Assembly (NCBI GenBank): GCA_937870755.1
Contig: CALMZV010000026.1
Location: 184,040-248,039, forward strand
Direction: 5' to 3'
Length of the DNA stretch: 64,000 nt
Source of the DNA: an uncultured Methylocystaceae bacterium
GTDB lineage: Bacteria > Pseudomonadota > Alphaproteobacteria > Rhizobiales > Beijerinckiaceae
Each line of letters opens with the position of its first letter. The stretch's first letter is position 1. The position numbers and the translations under genes were made by a program. Shown piece after piece: positions 17,923 through 26,033 of the stretch. The notes beneath the pieces were generated by a model that saw nothing but the letters and a program-made list of their open reading frames with translations, searched no databases and had not been told where the DNA came from.

Positions 17923-19128
17923 ATGGCCAAGGGCATTCGCGACAAAGTCGCCATCGTCGGCATGGGCTGTTCGAAATTCGGCGAGCGGTGGGACAAGGAA
18001 GCCGACGACCTGATGGTGGAGGCGTTCGAGGAGGCGCTCGCGGACGCGGGCATCGACAAGAATCAGATCGACGCCGCATGGCTCGCCACTGCGATCGAGG
18101 ACCAGCATGTCGGCAAGTCCGGCACGCCGCTGTCGGTCGCGCTGCGCCTGCCGCAGATCGCGGTCACGCGCGTGGAGAATTTCTGCGCCTCGGGCACCGA
18201 GGCGTTTCGCGGCGCGGTCTATGCGGTCGCCTCGGGCGCCGCCGACATCGCGCTCGCGCTCGGCGTGGAAAAGCTGAAGGACACGGGCTACGGCGGCCTG
18301 CCGCAGCGCTCGCGCGGCGTGCTCAATTCCATGTGGTGGGCGAACGCCTCGGCGCCGGGCAATTTCGCGCAGCTCGCCGCCGCCTATCGCGCCAAGCACG
18401 GCGTGTCGAAGGAAGACCTCAAGCGCGCCATCGCGCATGTGTCGGTCAAGAGCCACGACAACGGCTCGCGCAACCCGAAGGCCCATCTCAACAACAAGGT
18501 GACGATGGAGCAGGTGATGGGCGCGCCGATCATCGCCGAGCCGCTGGGCCTGTTCGATTGTTGCGGCGTGTCGGACGGGTCGGCCTGCGCCATCGTCACC
18601 ACGCCGGAAATCGCGCAGAGCCTCGGCAAGAAGGACATCATCGCCGTCAAGGCGCTGCAATTGTCGGTGTCGAACGGGGTGGAGGCGCAGCACAATTCGT
18701 GGGACGGATCGTATTTCGCCACAACGCGCGTGGCCTCGCGCAAGGCCTATCAGGAAGCGGGCGTGAAAAATCCGCGCGAGGAGATCGACCTGATCGAGGT
18801 GCACGATTGCTTCTCGGTGACGGAACTCGTCACCATGGAAGACCTGCACATTTCGCCGGAAGGCACGGCCATCAAGGATGTGCTCGACGGATTCTACGAT
18901 CACGACGGCCGCATTCCGTGCCAGATCGACGGCGGGCTGAAATGTTTCGGCCATCCGATCGGCGCCTCGGGCCTGCGGATGATCTACGAAATGTATCTGC
19001 AGTTGCAGGGCAAGGCGGGCGAGCGCCAGCGCGCCAAGGCGCCGCGGCTCGGGCTCACGCACAATCTCGGCGGCTTCCCGCACCAGAACGTGTGCTCCAT
19101 CTCGATCGTCGGCCGCTACGGCGAATAG
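17923..19128 (+). CDS. thiolase family protein, SCP-x-like acetyl-CoA acetyltransferase
   Basis: Thiolase-fold protein of 401 residues likely catalysing CoA-dependent cleavage of a 3-ketoacyl-CoA. The nucleophilic cysteine is in VENFCASGTEAFRGA (about residue 88), HDCFSVTEL follows near residue 290, and the active-site histidine motif is KCFGHPIGASG near residue 345; all expected residues are present. The ATG at 17923 follows GAGGGAGGCGC. It is paired with the HMG-CoA-synthase-like/zinc-ribbon gene directly upstream, which probably provides its partner subunit. This is the only thiolase in the window. Confidence 0.9.
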   Translation: MAKGIRDKVAIVGMGCSKFGERWDKEADDLMVEAFEEALADAGIDKNQIDAAWLATAIEDQHVGKSGTPLSVALRLPQIAVTRVENFCASGTEAFRGAVYAVASGAADIALALGVEKLKDTGYGGLPQRSRGVLNSMWWANASAPGNFAQLAAAYRAKHGVSKEDLKRAIAHVSVKSHDNGSRNPKAHLNNKVTMEQVMGAPIIAEPLGLFDCCGVSDGSACAIVTTPEIAQSLGKKDIIAVKALQLSVSNGVEAQHNSWDGSYFATTRVASRKAYQEAGVKNPREEIDLIEVHDCFSVTELVTMEDLHISPEGTAIKDVLDGFYDHDGRIPCQIDGGLKCFGHPIGASGLRMIYEMYLQLQGKAGERQRAKAPRLGLTHNLGGFPHQNVCSISIVGRYGE

Positions 19129-19229
19129 CCGCAGGCGCGCGCGCCGGCTGTTCGACGGCGGCCTGAACTGGTGAACATTCGCCGGAGGTGATAAGCCTCC
19201 GGCGTTGATTTTTGGGCAGGAGGTTCGCG

Positions 19230-20432
19230 ATGAGGGCGAGGAGTTTCGGGTTTCTGTCGACGCTGGCGCTGACGTGCGCGCTGGCGACGGGCGCTGCGGC
19301 CGACCAGGTGAAGATCGGCGTTCTGAACGATCAGTCGGGTCTCTACGCCGAATTCGGCGGACCGGGATCCGTGACCGCCGCGCAGATGGCGGTCGAGGAT
19401 TTCGGCGGCTCGGTTCTCGGCTCGAAGATCGAGGTCGTTTCGGCCGACCATCAGAACAAGGCGGACGTGGGTTCGGCGATCGCGCGCAAATGGTTCGACG
19501 TGGATGGCGTGACGGCGATCGCCGATCTCACCAATTCGGCCGTCGCGCTCGCCGTGCAGGGCATTGCGCGCGAGAAGAGCAAGGTCACGCTGTTTTCCGG
19601 TCCCGCCTCCACCCGCCTGTTCAACGAGGACTGCTCGCCGACCGGGTTCATGTGGACGTTCGACACCTATGCGATGGCGAACGGCACGGCCAAGTCGGTC
19701 GTCAAGAACGGTGGCGACAGCTGGTATCTGCTGGTGGCCGACTACGCGTTCGGCCAGCAGCTCGCGCGCGATATCGAAGGCATCGTCACCGGCCTGAACG
19801 GCAAGGTGCTCGGCACGTCCAAGCACCCCGTCAACACGGCGGATTTTTCGTCCTTCCTGCTCGCGGCGCAGTCGTCGAAAGCCAAGATCGTGGGCCTGTC
19901 GAACGCCGGCGCCGACACGATCAACGCGATTAAACAGGCTGGCGAATTCGGCATCGTGGAAGGCGGACAGAAACTCGCCGCGCTGGTCGTGGTGCTGAGC
20001 GACGTGCACGCGCTGGGTCTGGCGAAGGCGAAGGGCCTGATCGCCACGACCGCGTTCTACCATGACGCGAACGATGCGACGCGCGCCTGGTCCAAGCGCT
20101 ATTTCGAAAAGACCGGCCGTATGCCGGGCATGATCCAGGCGGGCGTCTATTCGTCGGTCCTGCACTATCTGCGCGCGGTGAAAGCGGCCGGCTCGAGCGA
20201 CGGCGCCAAGGTCGCCGAAAAGATGCGCGCGTCGGCGGTCGACGATTTCTTCGCGCCGGGCGCCAAGATCCGCGAAGACGGCCGGCTGATGAACGACATG
20301 ATGCTGATCGAGGTGAAGACCCCGGCCGAATCGAAGGCGCCGTGGGACTATTTCAAGATCGTGCGGCAAATTCCGGCGTCCGAACTGCTGACGCCGATCG
20401 CCGAGAGCAAGTGCGCGCTGGTGAAGAAATAA
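19230..20432 (+). CDS. periplasmic substrate-binding protein, branched-chain amino acid ABC transporter type
   Basis: Secreted binding protein of 400 residues with a signal peptide (MRARSFGFLSTLALTCALATGAAA) and the type I periplasmic-binding fold of the LivJ/K family: VKIGVLNDQSGLYAEFGGPGS at the mature N-terminus, then VSADHQNKADVG and FSGPASTRLFNEDCSPTGF. Such proteins in alphaproteobacterial catabolic clusters often bind aromatic or other organic acids. A GGGCAGGAGG ribosome-binding site precedes the ATG at 19230. No permease or ATPase gene of this transporter class is nearby, so it is an orphan here. An intrinsic terminator follows. Confidence 0.92.
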   Translation: MRARSFGFLSTLALTCALATGAAADQVKIGVLNDQSGLYAEFGGPGSVTAAQMAVEDFGGSVLGSKIEVVSADHQNKADVGSAIARKWFDVDGVTAIADLTNSAVALAVQGIAREKSKVTLFSGPASTRLFNEDCSPTGFMWTFDTYAMANGTAKSVVKNGGDSWYLLVADYAFGQQLARDIEGIVTGLNGKVLGTSKHPVNTADFSSFLLAAQSSKAKIVGLSNAGADTINAIKQAGEFGIVEGGQKLAALVVVLSDVHALGLAKAKGLIATTAFYHDANDATRAWSKRYFEKTGRMPGMIQAGVYSSVLHYLRAVKAAGSSDGAKVAEKMRASAVDDFFAPGAKIREDGRLMNDMMLIEVKTPAESKAPWDYFKIVRQIPASELLTPIAESKCALVKK

Positions 20433-20460
20433 GCGCTGACTTTCGGTCCAAATTCCAGCC

Positions 20461-20490
20461 GCCCGGCGCCTTAGGCGCCGGGCGTTTTCT
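20461..20490 (+). terminator. intrinsic terminator after the binding-protein gene
   Basis: Perfect 10-bp stem GCCCGGCGCC / GGCGCCGGGC with a 3-nt loop TTA (20461-20483), then GTTTTCTTTC. The loop is the stop codon of the convergent small membrane-protein gene, so its last codons form half of the stem. Confidence 0.9.
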
Positions 20491-20686
20491 TTCGGCCGAA
20501 AATCAAGCCCGCGATCAGGCCGGCGACGGCCCCGAGCGGTCCTGCGACGAAGGCCGCCGTCATGGCGGCTTCGACGCTGCGGTCGTGGCGGTTCGACGAC
20601 AGAAGCTCGATCGCCCCATAACCGACGACCGCGAGCGCGACATAGCCGAACGCGGCGCCGATAACGCAGGCCAGAGCGCGGCGCAT
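20471..20686 (-). CDS. small two-helix membrane protein, unknown function
   Basis: Predicted 71-residue protein with two hydrophobic segments, ALACVIGAAFGYVALAVVGYGAIELL and AAFVAGPLGAVAGLIAGLIFG, joined by a short polar loop (SSNRHDRSVEAA) and ending RKKTPGA. The second helix is glycine-rich like a glycine-zipper. It starts at 20686, 10 nt after the end of the acyl-CoA ligase on the same strand, so it may be the last gene of that operon. Its stop codon lies in the loop of the convergent terminator. No family recognised. Confidence 0.6.
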   Translation of the reverse strand: MRRALACVIGAAFGYVALAVVGYGAIELLSSNRHDRSVEAAMTAAFVAGPLGAVAGLIAGLIFGRKKTPGA

Positions 20687-20696
20687 CGGCGATCTC

Positions 20697-22238
20697 TCAG
20701 ATCGTGCGGCCGGCCTTTGCCCAATAGGGGTCGCGCAGGCGCCGCTTGAAGATTTTCCCCGAATCCTCACGGGGCAGGTTGTGGCCGATCTCGATGTGCT
20801 TTGGCACCTTGTAACCGGCGAGATGAGCGGTGAGATGTTTGCGCACGTCGTCGGGCGCAACGACCGCGCCCGGTTGCGGCTCGACAATCGCCATCAACGC
20901 CTCGCCGAAATCTTGGTCTGGCACGCCGAACACGGCGCAATCCTTCAACTGCGGCATCTGCAATGCAACCGCCTCGATCTCGGCGGGATAGATGTTCACG
21001 CCGCCGGAGATCACCATGTCGCGCTTGCGGTCGCAGATGAACAGATAGCCGTCCTCGTCGAAATAGCCGACGTCGCCGGAGGTGATGAGGCCGTTGCGAT
21101 CGATCTCGGCGCGCTTGTCGGGCTTGTTGTGGTAGGTGAAGTCCGGCATTCCGTTGATGCGCGTGAAAATCTCGCCCTGTGCGCCAGTAGGCGCGTCGTT
21201 TCCGTTTTCGTCGACGATGACGATCTCGGCGTCCTTCACCGGGCGGCCGACGGTGCCGGGCTTTTTCAGCGCGTCCGCGCTCGTCGCCAGGGTCACCGCG
21301 CTCGACTCGGTCGAACCGTAAAACTCGTTGATGATCGGCCCCCACCATTCGATCATGCCCTGCTTCACGTCGCGCGGGCACGGGGCGGCGGCATGGATGA
21401 TGTAGCGCAGCGAGGACAAATCGTATTTCGCACGGATTTCGGCCGGCAGTTTCAGGAGCCGCACGAACATCGTCGGCACCATGAACATGTGGGAGATGGC
21501 GTGCTCTTCGATCGCCTGCAACATCGCCTCCGGATCGAACCGCGGCAGCAGCACCACGCCCTTCCCGGTCTGCGAGGCGCGCAGGCCGAAGGAGTTGGGC
21601 GCGCTGTGATAAAGCGGGCCCGGCACGCCGGCCACCATGTCCGGCGTGAAGCCGTACACCGTCGAACGGATATAGGCGACCTTCTCCAGTTGGGCGCCGG
21701 TCGCCTGGTTGCGGCGCACGGCCTTCGGGTGGCCGGTGGTGCCCGAGGTGTAAATCATGCTCTCGGTGGAAGGGGGCGGCAGGTCACTTGCTGGCGCGTG
21801 GGCGGCTACCCATTCGTTCCACTTCTCAACGCCCGCCGGCACGGCGCAGTTTTCGGGCGCGCAATGATAGGCCTCCGCGATCTCGGGCGGCGTCGGCGCG
21901 CAGAATACGCGCACGTGCGGGCCGAGCGCCGCTGCGGCCTGCGGCCAGAGATCGGCGTGGACGACGAAGACGCGCGCGCCGCAGTCGTTGAGAATGTACT
22001 CGATCTCCTCCGCCTTGAAATGCCAGTTGATCGGCACGGCGTAGGCGCCAAGTTTCTGCGCGGCGAGGGAGGCTTCGAAGAATGCGAAATCATTGCGCAG
22101 AAACAGCGCCACGCTGTCGCCGCGGGCCACGCCCAGCTTGCGCAGGCCTTCGGCCGCGCGCGCCGCGCGCTCCTCCAGCTCGGCTCTGGAAAGGCGGCGC
22201 TCGCCGCTCACGAGTCCGTCGGGTGTCTGACTGGTCAT
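20697..22238 (-). CDS. AMP-dependent acyl-CoA synthetase
   Basis: ANL-superfamily ligase of 513 residues. Motifs: MIYTSGTTGHPKAVRRN (A3), NEFYGSTES, TSGDVGYFDEDGYLFICDRKRDMVISGG, and the C-terminal catalytic lysine in EDSGKIFKRRLRDPYW. It resembles long- or medium-chain and steroid-type FadD proteins; the true substrate is unknown. The start at 22238 is 17 nt after the CoA-transferase stop, so both lie in one minus-strand operon. Having both a ligase and a CoA-transferase suggests two routes for activating the substrate. Confidence 0.92.
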   Translation of the reverse strand: MTSQTPDGLVSGERRLSRAELEERAARAAEGLRKLGVARGDSVALFLRNDFAFFEASLAAQKLGAYAVPINWHFKAEEIEYILNDCGARVFVVHADLWPQAAAALGPHVRVFCAPTPPEIAEAYHCAPENCAVPAGVEKWNEWVAAHAPASDLPPPSTESMIYTSGTTGHPKAVRRNQATGAQLEKVAYIRSTVYGFTPDMVAGVPGPLYHSAPNSFGLRASQTGKGVVLLPRFDPEAMLQAIEEHAISHMFMVPTMFVRLLKLPAEIRAKYDLSSLRYIIHAAAPCPRDVKQGMIEWWGPIINEFYGSTESSAVTLATSADALKKPGTVGRPVKDAEIVIVDENGNDAPTGAQGEIFTRINGMPDFTYHNKPDKRAEIDRNGLITSGDVGYFDEDGYLFICDRKRDMVISGGVNIYPAEIEAVALQMPQLKDCAVFGVPDQDFGEALMAIVEPQPGAVVAPDDVRKHLTAHLAGYKVPKHIEIGHNLPREDSGKIFKRRLRDPYWAKAGRTI

Positions 22239-22255
22239 GCGTTCGGTCCTGTCGT

Positions 22256-23506
22256 TCAGAGCGTCTTGCGCAGATCGCGCCACTGGTCGGCGAGCGCGCC
22301 GCGATGTTCGGGCGCCGCCACCGCGATCAGCGCCTGCGCGCGCGCGTCCACATCGAGATCGCGCAGCCGGGCGACGCCGTGTTCGGTGACGATGCAGTCG
22401 ACATCGTTGCGCGGGCCGGTGACAATGGGATTGTCGAGCCGCGCGACGATGCGGCTGGTCGCGCCCGCGCTCGAGGGCAGCGCGACGATGCAGCGCCCGC
22501 CGGGGGCGGCCAGCGCTCCGCGCTGGAAATCGTGAAAGCCGCCGGCGCCGCTCACCTGGCGTCCGTTCAGCAGTTCGGCGTTGCACTGACCGAACAGGTC
22601 GACCTCCAGCGCGCTGTTGATGGCGCAGAAATTTTCCTGCGCGCCGATGATGGTCGCCGAATGTGTGTAGTCGGCCGCGCGAAAGCGAACGTTCGCGTCC
22701 ATCGCATAGTCCCAGCACTTGCGCGTGCCGATGGCCATGCCGGTGACCGACAGACCCGCGTCGCGCGATTTCCGCCTGTTGTTGAGAACGCTCTTCTCGG
22801 CGAGCGCGGCGATGGCGTCGTCGATCATGCCCGAATGCAGGCCCAGATCGCGCCGGTCGAACAGGTTGGCGAGCACGGCCGACTGCACCTTGCCGATGCC
22901 GATCTGGATGGTGTCGCCGTCGCGGATGAGGGTCGCGGCGTTCGCGCCGACCTTCGCCAGCGTTCCGCTCGGCGGCGCGGCGGGAAAGGGCGTCAGGTCC
23001 TCGGCGACCTCCACCAGCGCCGCGCAGCGCGCGGACTCGAGCCCCGGCTCGCCGACGACCTGCGGCATGTTTTCGTCGACCAGCGCGATGATCGCGCGCG
23101 CGTGCCGCGCGGCGATCGGCGCATAGTCCTGGTTGAGGCCGAATGACATGCGCCCGTCGGGACCGGGCGGCGCCACGCGCAGGATGGCGATGTCGGGCGG
23201 ATTGTCGGCCAGCCAGCGGGCGAAGCCGGAATAGGATTTCGGCAACATGCGCACGCGGCCCGCGGCGAACCCTTCCGAAAGCGCGGGGGTGATGAAGGTC
23301 GCGGTCACGCGCGCATCGGGCGCGAGCGCGGAATAATCGGTCGCATTGAGTCCCGGAATGAACGCCCCGAGAAAATCGACGCCGCGCGCGCGTTCGGGGT
23401 CGCGCGCAATCGCCTCGCGGAGCGCGCGCGGCTCGCTGGGGCCGGCGTGCACGAACACGCGCAGGCCGGGCTTGAGGAGAGAGAGTGCGGCGTCGATCGT
23501 GCGCAT
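22256..23506 (-). CDS. acetyl-CoA hydrolase / 4-hydroxybutyrate CoA-transferase family protein
   Basis: Class I CoA-transferase family protein of 416 residues. Features include IQIGIGKVQSAVLANL, HSGMIDDAIAAL, and GAQENFCAINSALEVDLFGQCNAE, where the glutamate in SALEVDL is a candidate for the CoA-thioester-forming residue, followed by GAGGFHDFQRGA. The C-terminal EHGVARLRD segment is typical. I chose the ATG at 23506; an upstream in-frame ATG at 23578 would run over the candidate operator. The next gene on the strand is an acyl-CoA synthetase 17 nt away. Confidence 0.88.
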   Translation of the reverse strand: MRTIDAALSLLKPGLRVFVHAGPSEPRALREAIARDPERARGVDFLGAFIPGLNATDYSALAPDARVTATFITPALSEGFAAGRVRMLPKSYSGFARWLADNPPDIAILRVAPPGPDGRMSFGLNQDYAPIAARHARAIIALVDENMPQVVGEPGLESARCAALVEVAEDLTPFPAAPPSGTLAKVGANAATLIRDGDTIQIGIGKVQSAVLANLFDRRDLGLHSGMIDDAIAALAEKSVLNNRRKSRDAGLSVTGMAIGTRKCWDYAMDANVRFRAADYTHSATIIGAQENFCAINSALEVDLFGQCNAELLNGRQVSGAGGFHDFQRGALAAPGGRCIVALPSSAGATSRIVARLDNPIVTGPRNDVDCIVTEHGVARLRDLDVDARAQALIAVAAPEHRGALADQWRDLRKTL

Positions 23507-23538
23507 CGTTGCGTCTTGCCTTTTGCTGATCGAAATAT

Positions 23539-23555
23539 CGTTCGCAGAGCGGAAC
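23539..23555. promoter_or_regulatory. candidate IclR-type operator (copy 2)
   Basis: CGTTCGCAGAGCGGAAC is an imperfect dyad (GTTCGC...GCGGAAC) and matches 13 of 17 positions of the motif before the IclR gene, including TTCGCA-NN-GCGGAAC. It lies in the 99-nt divergent gap between the CoA-transferase and the permease-like gene, well placed to control both. Confidence 0.5.
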
Positions 23556-23605
23556 GCGGTTTTCGAAATTCTTGTCACCGGGCGCGGCGCTGCTAATGCT
23601 TGGGT

Positions 23606-25000
23606 ATGAACCGCGCATTCGGCGATGTCACGCGCAACTTGTCGGCCCTTCTTCTGTTCGTTGTCGTGGCGGCGACGATCTTGGCCGAATATTTGGGGTC
23701 CGATCCAGCAAAATATACGGCCGCCGCGGCGCTGGTCGCGTATGTGGCGCGGGAATGGGCGCGGCTGCGCGGCAATGCGCGCATGCTGGTGTTCGTCTGC
23801 GCGGCGCTGGCGCTATGGGTGGGCGTGCGCGCGCATTCGCCGCTGCCGGCGCTTGAGGGGCTGGCGCGCGCGACCTTCTACCCCGCCTTTCTCGGCGCGC
23901 TCGGTTTTTTGCGCGATGCGGCCGCCGCCTCGCCGATGGTGGAGCGCGCCGGCCGCTATCTGGTCGACCGTCCGCCGGCGCGGCGCTATGCGGCGCTGAC
24001 GTTCGGCGGGCATATTTTCGGCGTGCTCATCAACATGGGCGGACTGGCGCTCATCGCGTCCATGGTGCAGCAGGCCAATACGCTGGCGGCGGCCGGCGGC
24101 GATCCCGTGCGGCGCGCGATCCGGGAGCGGCGCATGGCGACGGCGGTGCTGCGCGGCTTCTCGGCCATGCCGATGTGGTGTCCGCTGTCGATCACCATGG
24201 CGCTGCTGTTCTCGCTCACCCCGCAGGCCCACTGGAGCGATTATGCGCCCTACGGCATCGGCCTCACGATGCTCTATCTGGCGTTCGGCTGGCTGGTGGA
24301 CTTTCTGTCCTATCCGCGCGGCGGCGCGCAGGTCGCAAGACCGGATTCCGGCGGATGGATCGCCATCGCTGTCATGGTGGCGCAGGTGGGCGTCATCACC
24401 ATCGTCGCGCTGCTGCTGGAGCGCTGGACCGGCGTGCGGTTCATCGCGCACATGCTTGTGGTGGCCCCGCTGTTCGCGCTCGGATGGAGCATCGCCCAGC
24501 ATTGGAGCGCGGGGGTCGCGCGCGGCGTGGCGGCGCTCGCCGGGCAGTCGCAGCGCAACATGCCCACCTACGCCAACGAGGTGACGCTGTTCGCCACGTC
24601 CGCCTTCATGGGCGCGATGGTGGCCGCGCTGCTGCCGCCGGACGCCGCGCCGCACCTCTTCGCCGCGCTGCATCTGTCGGTCGACGGGTTCCTCGTGGTC
24701 ATGGTTCTCGTCGTCGCGGGCCTCGGGATCGTCGGCGTGAATCCGATGATCACGTTGACGCTCATTCTCGGATCGCTCGCGCACGCGCCGATCGATGGCC
24801 TGTCGCCGTTGCGGCTGGTGGTGACGGCGGCCGGCGCCTGGGCGCTCAGCCTCGGTTGCTCGCCGCTCAACGGCTCCATGGTGATGTTCGCCAACATCAT
24901 CGGCGTGCGGTCGGAGACGGTCGCCTTCCGCTGGAACGGCGCGTTCGCCCTGACGACGATCGCGCTGTTCTGCCTGGCGGTCTATTTCGTGAAAATCTGA
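23606..25000 (+). CDS. polytopic membrane protein, probable permease
   Basis: Predicted 464-residue inner-membrane protein with about 11-12 hydrophobic segments, for example NLSALLLFVVVAATILAEYLG, FGGHIFGVLINMGGLALIASMV, WIAIAVMVAQVGVITIVALLLE, and two re-entrant-like glycine/proline stretches (LGIVGVNPMITLTLILGSLA and GCSPLNGSMVMFANIIG). Such paired Asn/Pro/Gly hairpins recall the ion-transporter superfamily of organic acid and sodium-coupled carriers, but I do not recognise the exact family. It is divergent from the CoA-transferase and next to a MaoC gene, so uptake of the cluster's substrate is plausible. Confidence 0.75.
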   Translation: MNRAFGDVTRNLSALLLFVVVAATILAEYLGSDPAKYTAAAALVAYVAREWARLRGNARMLVFVCAALALWVGVRAHSPLPALEGLARATFYPAFLGALGFLRDAAAASPMVERAGRYLVDRPPARRYAALTFGGHIFGVLINMGGLALIASMVQQANTLAAAGGDPVRRAIRERRMATAVLRGFSAMPMWCPLSITMALLFSLTPQAHWSDYAPYGIGLTMLYLAFGWLVDFLSYPRGGAQVARPDSGGWIAIAVMVAQVGVITIVALLLERWTGVRFIAHMLVVAPLFALGWSIAQHWSAGVARGVAALAGQSQRNMPTYANEVTLFATSAFMGAMVAALLPPDAAPHLFAALHLSVDGFLVVMVLVVAGLGIVGVNPMITLTLILGSLAHAPIDGLSPLRLVVTAAGAWALSLGCSPLNGSMVMFANIIGVRSETVAFRWNGAFALTTIALFCLAVYFVKI

Positions 25001-25003
25001 GAG

Positions 25004-25870
25004 TCAGGCGACCGTCGCGTGGCCATTGTTGAGCACGACCACGTCGCGCTCCACCACGCGCGCGCGGAACGAGACGACTCCGCCGTCCTTCCACATTTCG
25101 GTGCGGATCGTCTCGCCGGGATAGACGGGCGAGGAGAAGCGCAGTTTCAGGCTCTTCAGGCGCGTGGGATCGTAGTCGCACATGGCGCGCAAGATGGCGT
25201 GGCCGGCGACGCCCAGCGTGCAGAGGCCGTGCAGGATCGGCGCCTTGAATCCGCCCGCGACGGCGACCGCCGGTTCCGCGTGCAGCGGGTTGTAGTCGCC
25301 GCTCAGCCGATAGATGAGCGCGGCCTGTGGCAGGGTCGGCAGGTCGCACACCACGTCCGGCGCGCGCGCGGGCAGCGCGTGCGGTTCGGGCGCGGGCTGC
25401 GTCCAGCGCGCGTCGCCGCCGCCGTGGCCGCCGTCGCCGCGCAGGAAGCTCGCGCCGGTGAGCGTGGCGATCTTTTCGCCGGTTTCCTCCATGAGGATGT
25501 CGCGGTCGGAAAAGACGATCGCGCCCTTGTCGGCGCCCTTGTCGACGATCTGCGTGACGCGCGAGCGACCGATCAGCCGGCCGCTCGCCGGAATGGGCTT
25601 GTGAATGACGATGCCCTGTTCGCCGTGCAGGATTTTCTTCCAGTTCACGCCGACGGCCGGATCGCCCATCCAGAAGCCGGGGTAGGCGAGCACGACCGCC
25701 ATGGTCGGCAGGGCGACGAGGTTCTTTTCGTAGACGAACCGCAACTGGCGCTCGTCGAGCGGATCGGCGCCGAGACCCACGCCGAGCGCGTAAAGCATCG
25801 TGTCGCGCGCCGACAGATCCTGACGGATTTCCGGCGTCGGCCAGTTCATCAGCTTGTCGTAGAGCGTCAT
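25004..25870 (-). CDS. MaoC-like (R)-specific enoyl-CoA hydratase
   Basis: Double hot-dog protein of 288 residues like the hydratase part of peroxisomal multifunctional enzyme 2. The hydratase-2 motif YRLSGDYNPLH lies near residues 190-200 with the catalytic Asp and His. The C-terminus GFKAPILHGLCTLGVAGHA is also typical. It should hydrate a trans-2-enoyl-CoA to the (3R)-hydroxyacyl-CoA, the substrate expected for the MFE-2-like SDR at 15402. It starts at 25870, divergent from the IclR regulator with a candidate operator between them. Confidence 0.9.
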   Translation of the reverse strand: MTLYDKLMNWPTPEIRQDLSARDTMLYALGVGLGADPLDERQLRFVYEKNLVALPTMAVVLAYPGFWMGDPAVGVNWKKILHGEQGIVIHKPIPASGRLIGRSRVTQIVDKGADKGAIVFSDRDILMEETGEKIATLTGASFLRGDGGHGGGDARWTQPAPEPHALPARAPDVVCDLPTLPQAALIYRLSGDYNPLHAEPAVAVAGGFKAPILHGLCTLGVAGHAILRAMCDYDPTRLKSLKLRFSSPVYPGETIRTEMWKDGGVVSFRARVVERDVVVLNNGHATVA

Positions 25871-25957
25871 GGCGTTTCTTTCCCGGAGCTTCGTGCGTTT
25901 GCGACAGACTAGTGCGCCCGGGCGTGCCTGCAAACCGCTTTTCGCGCCGACCTCATC

Positions 25958-25974
25958 ATTTCGCACTGCGGAAC
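25958..25974. promoter_or_regulatory. candidate IclR-type operator (copy 3, beside the regulator)
   Basis: ATTTCGCACTGCGGAAC forms an imperfect dyad (TTTCGC-ACT-GCGGAA) 59 nt before the IclR-family gene and 87 nt before the MaoC start. Many IclR-family regulators bind short dyads of this kind next to their own gene. The same pattern recurs at 23539-23555 and 15277-15293. Confidence 0.5.
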
Positions 25975-26033
25975 AACTTGATCGCACCGCGCAACTGGTC
26001 CATACTGTCCAAAAAACCGGTCCGGGGGATGGC

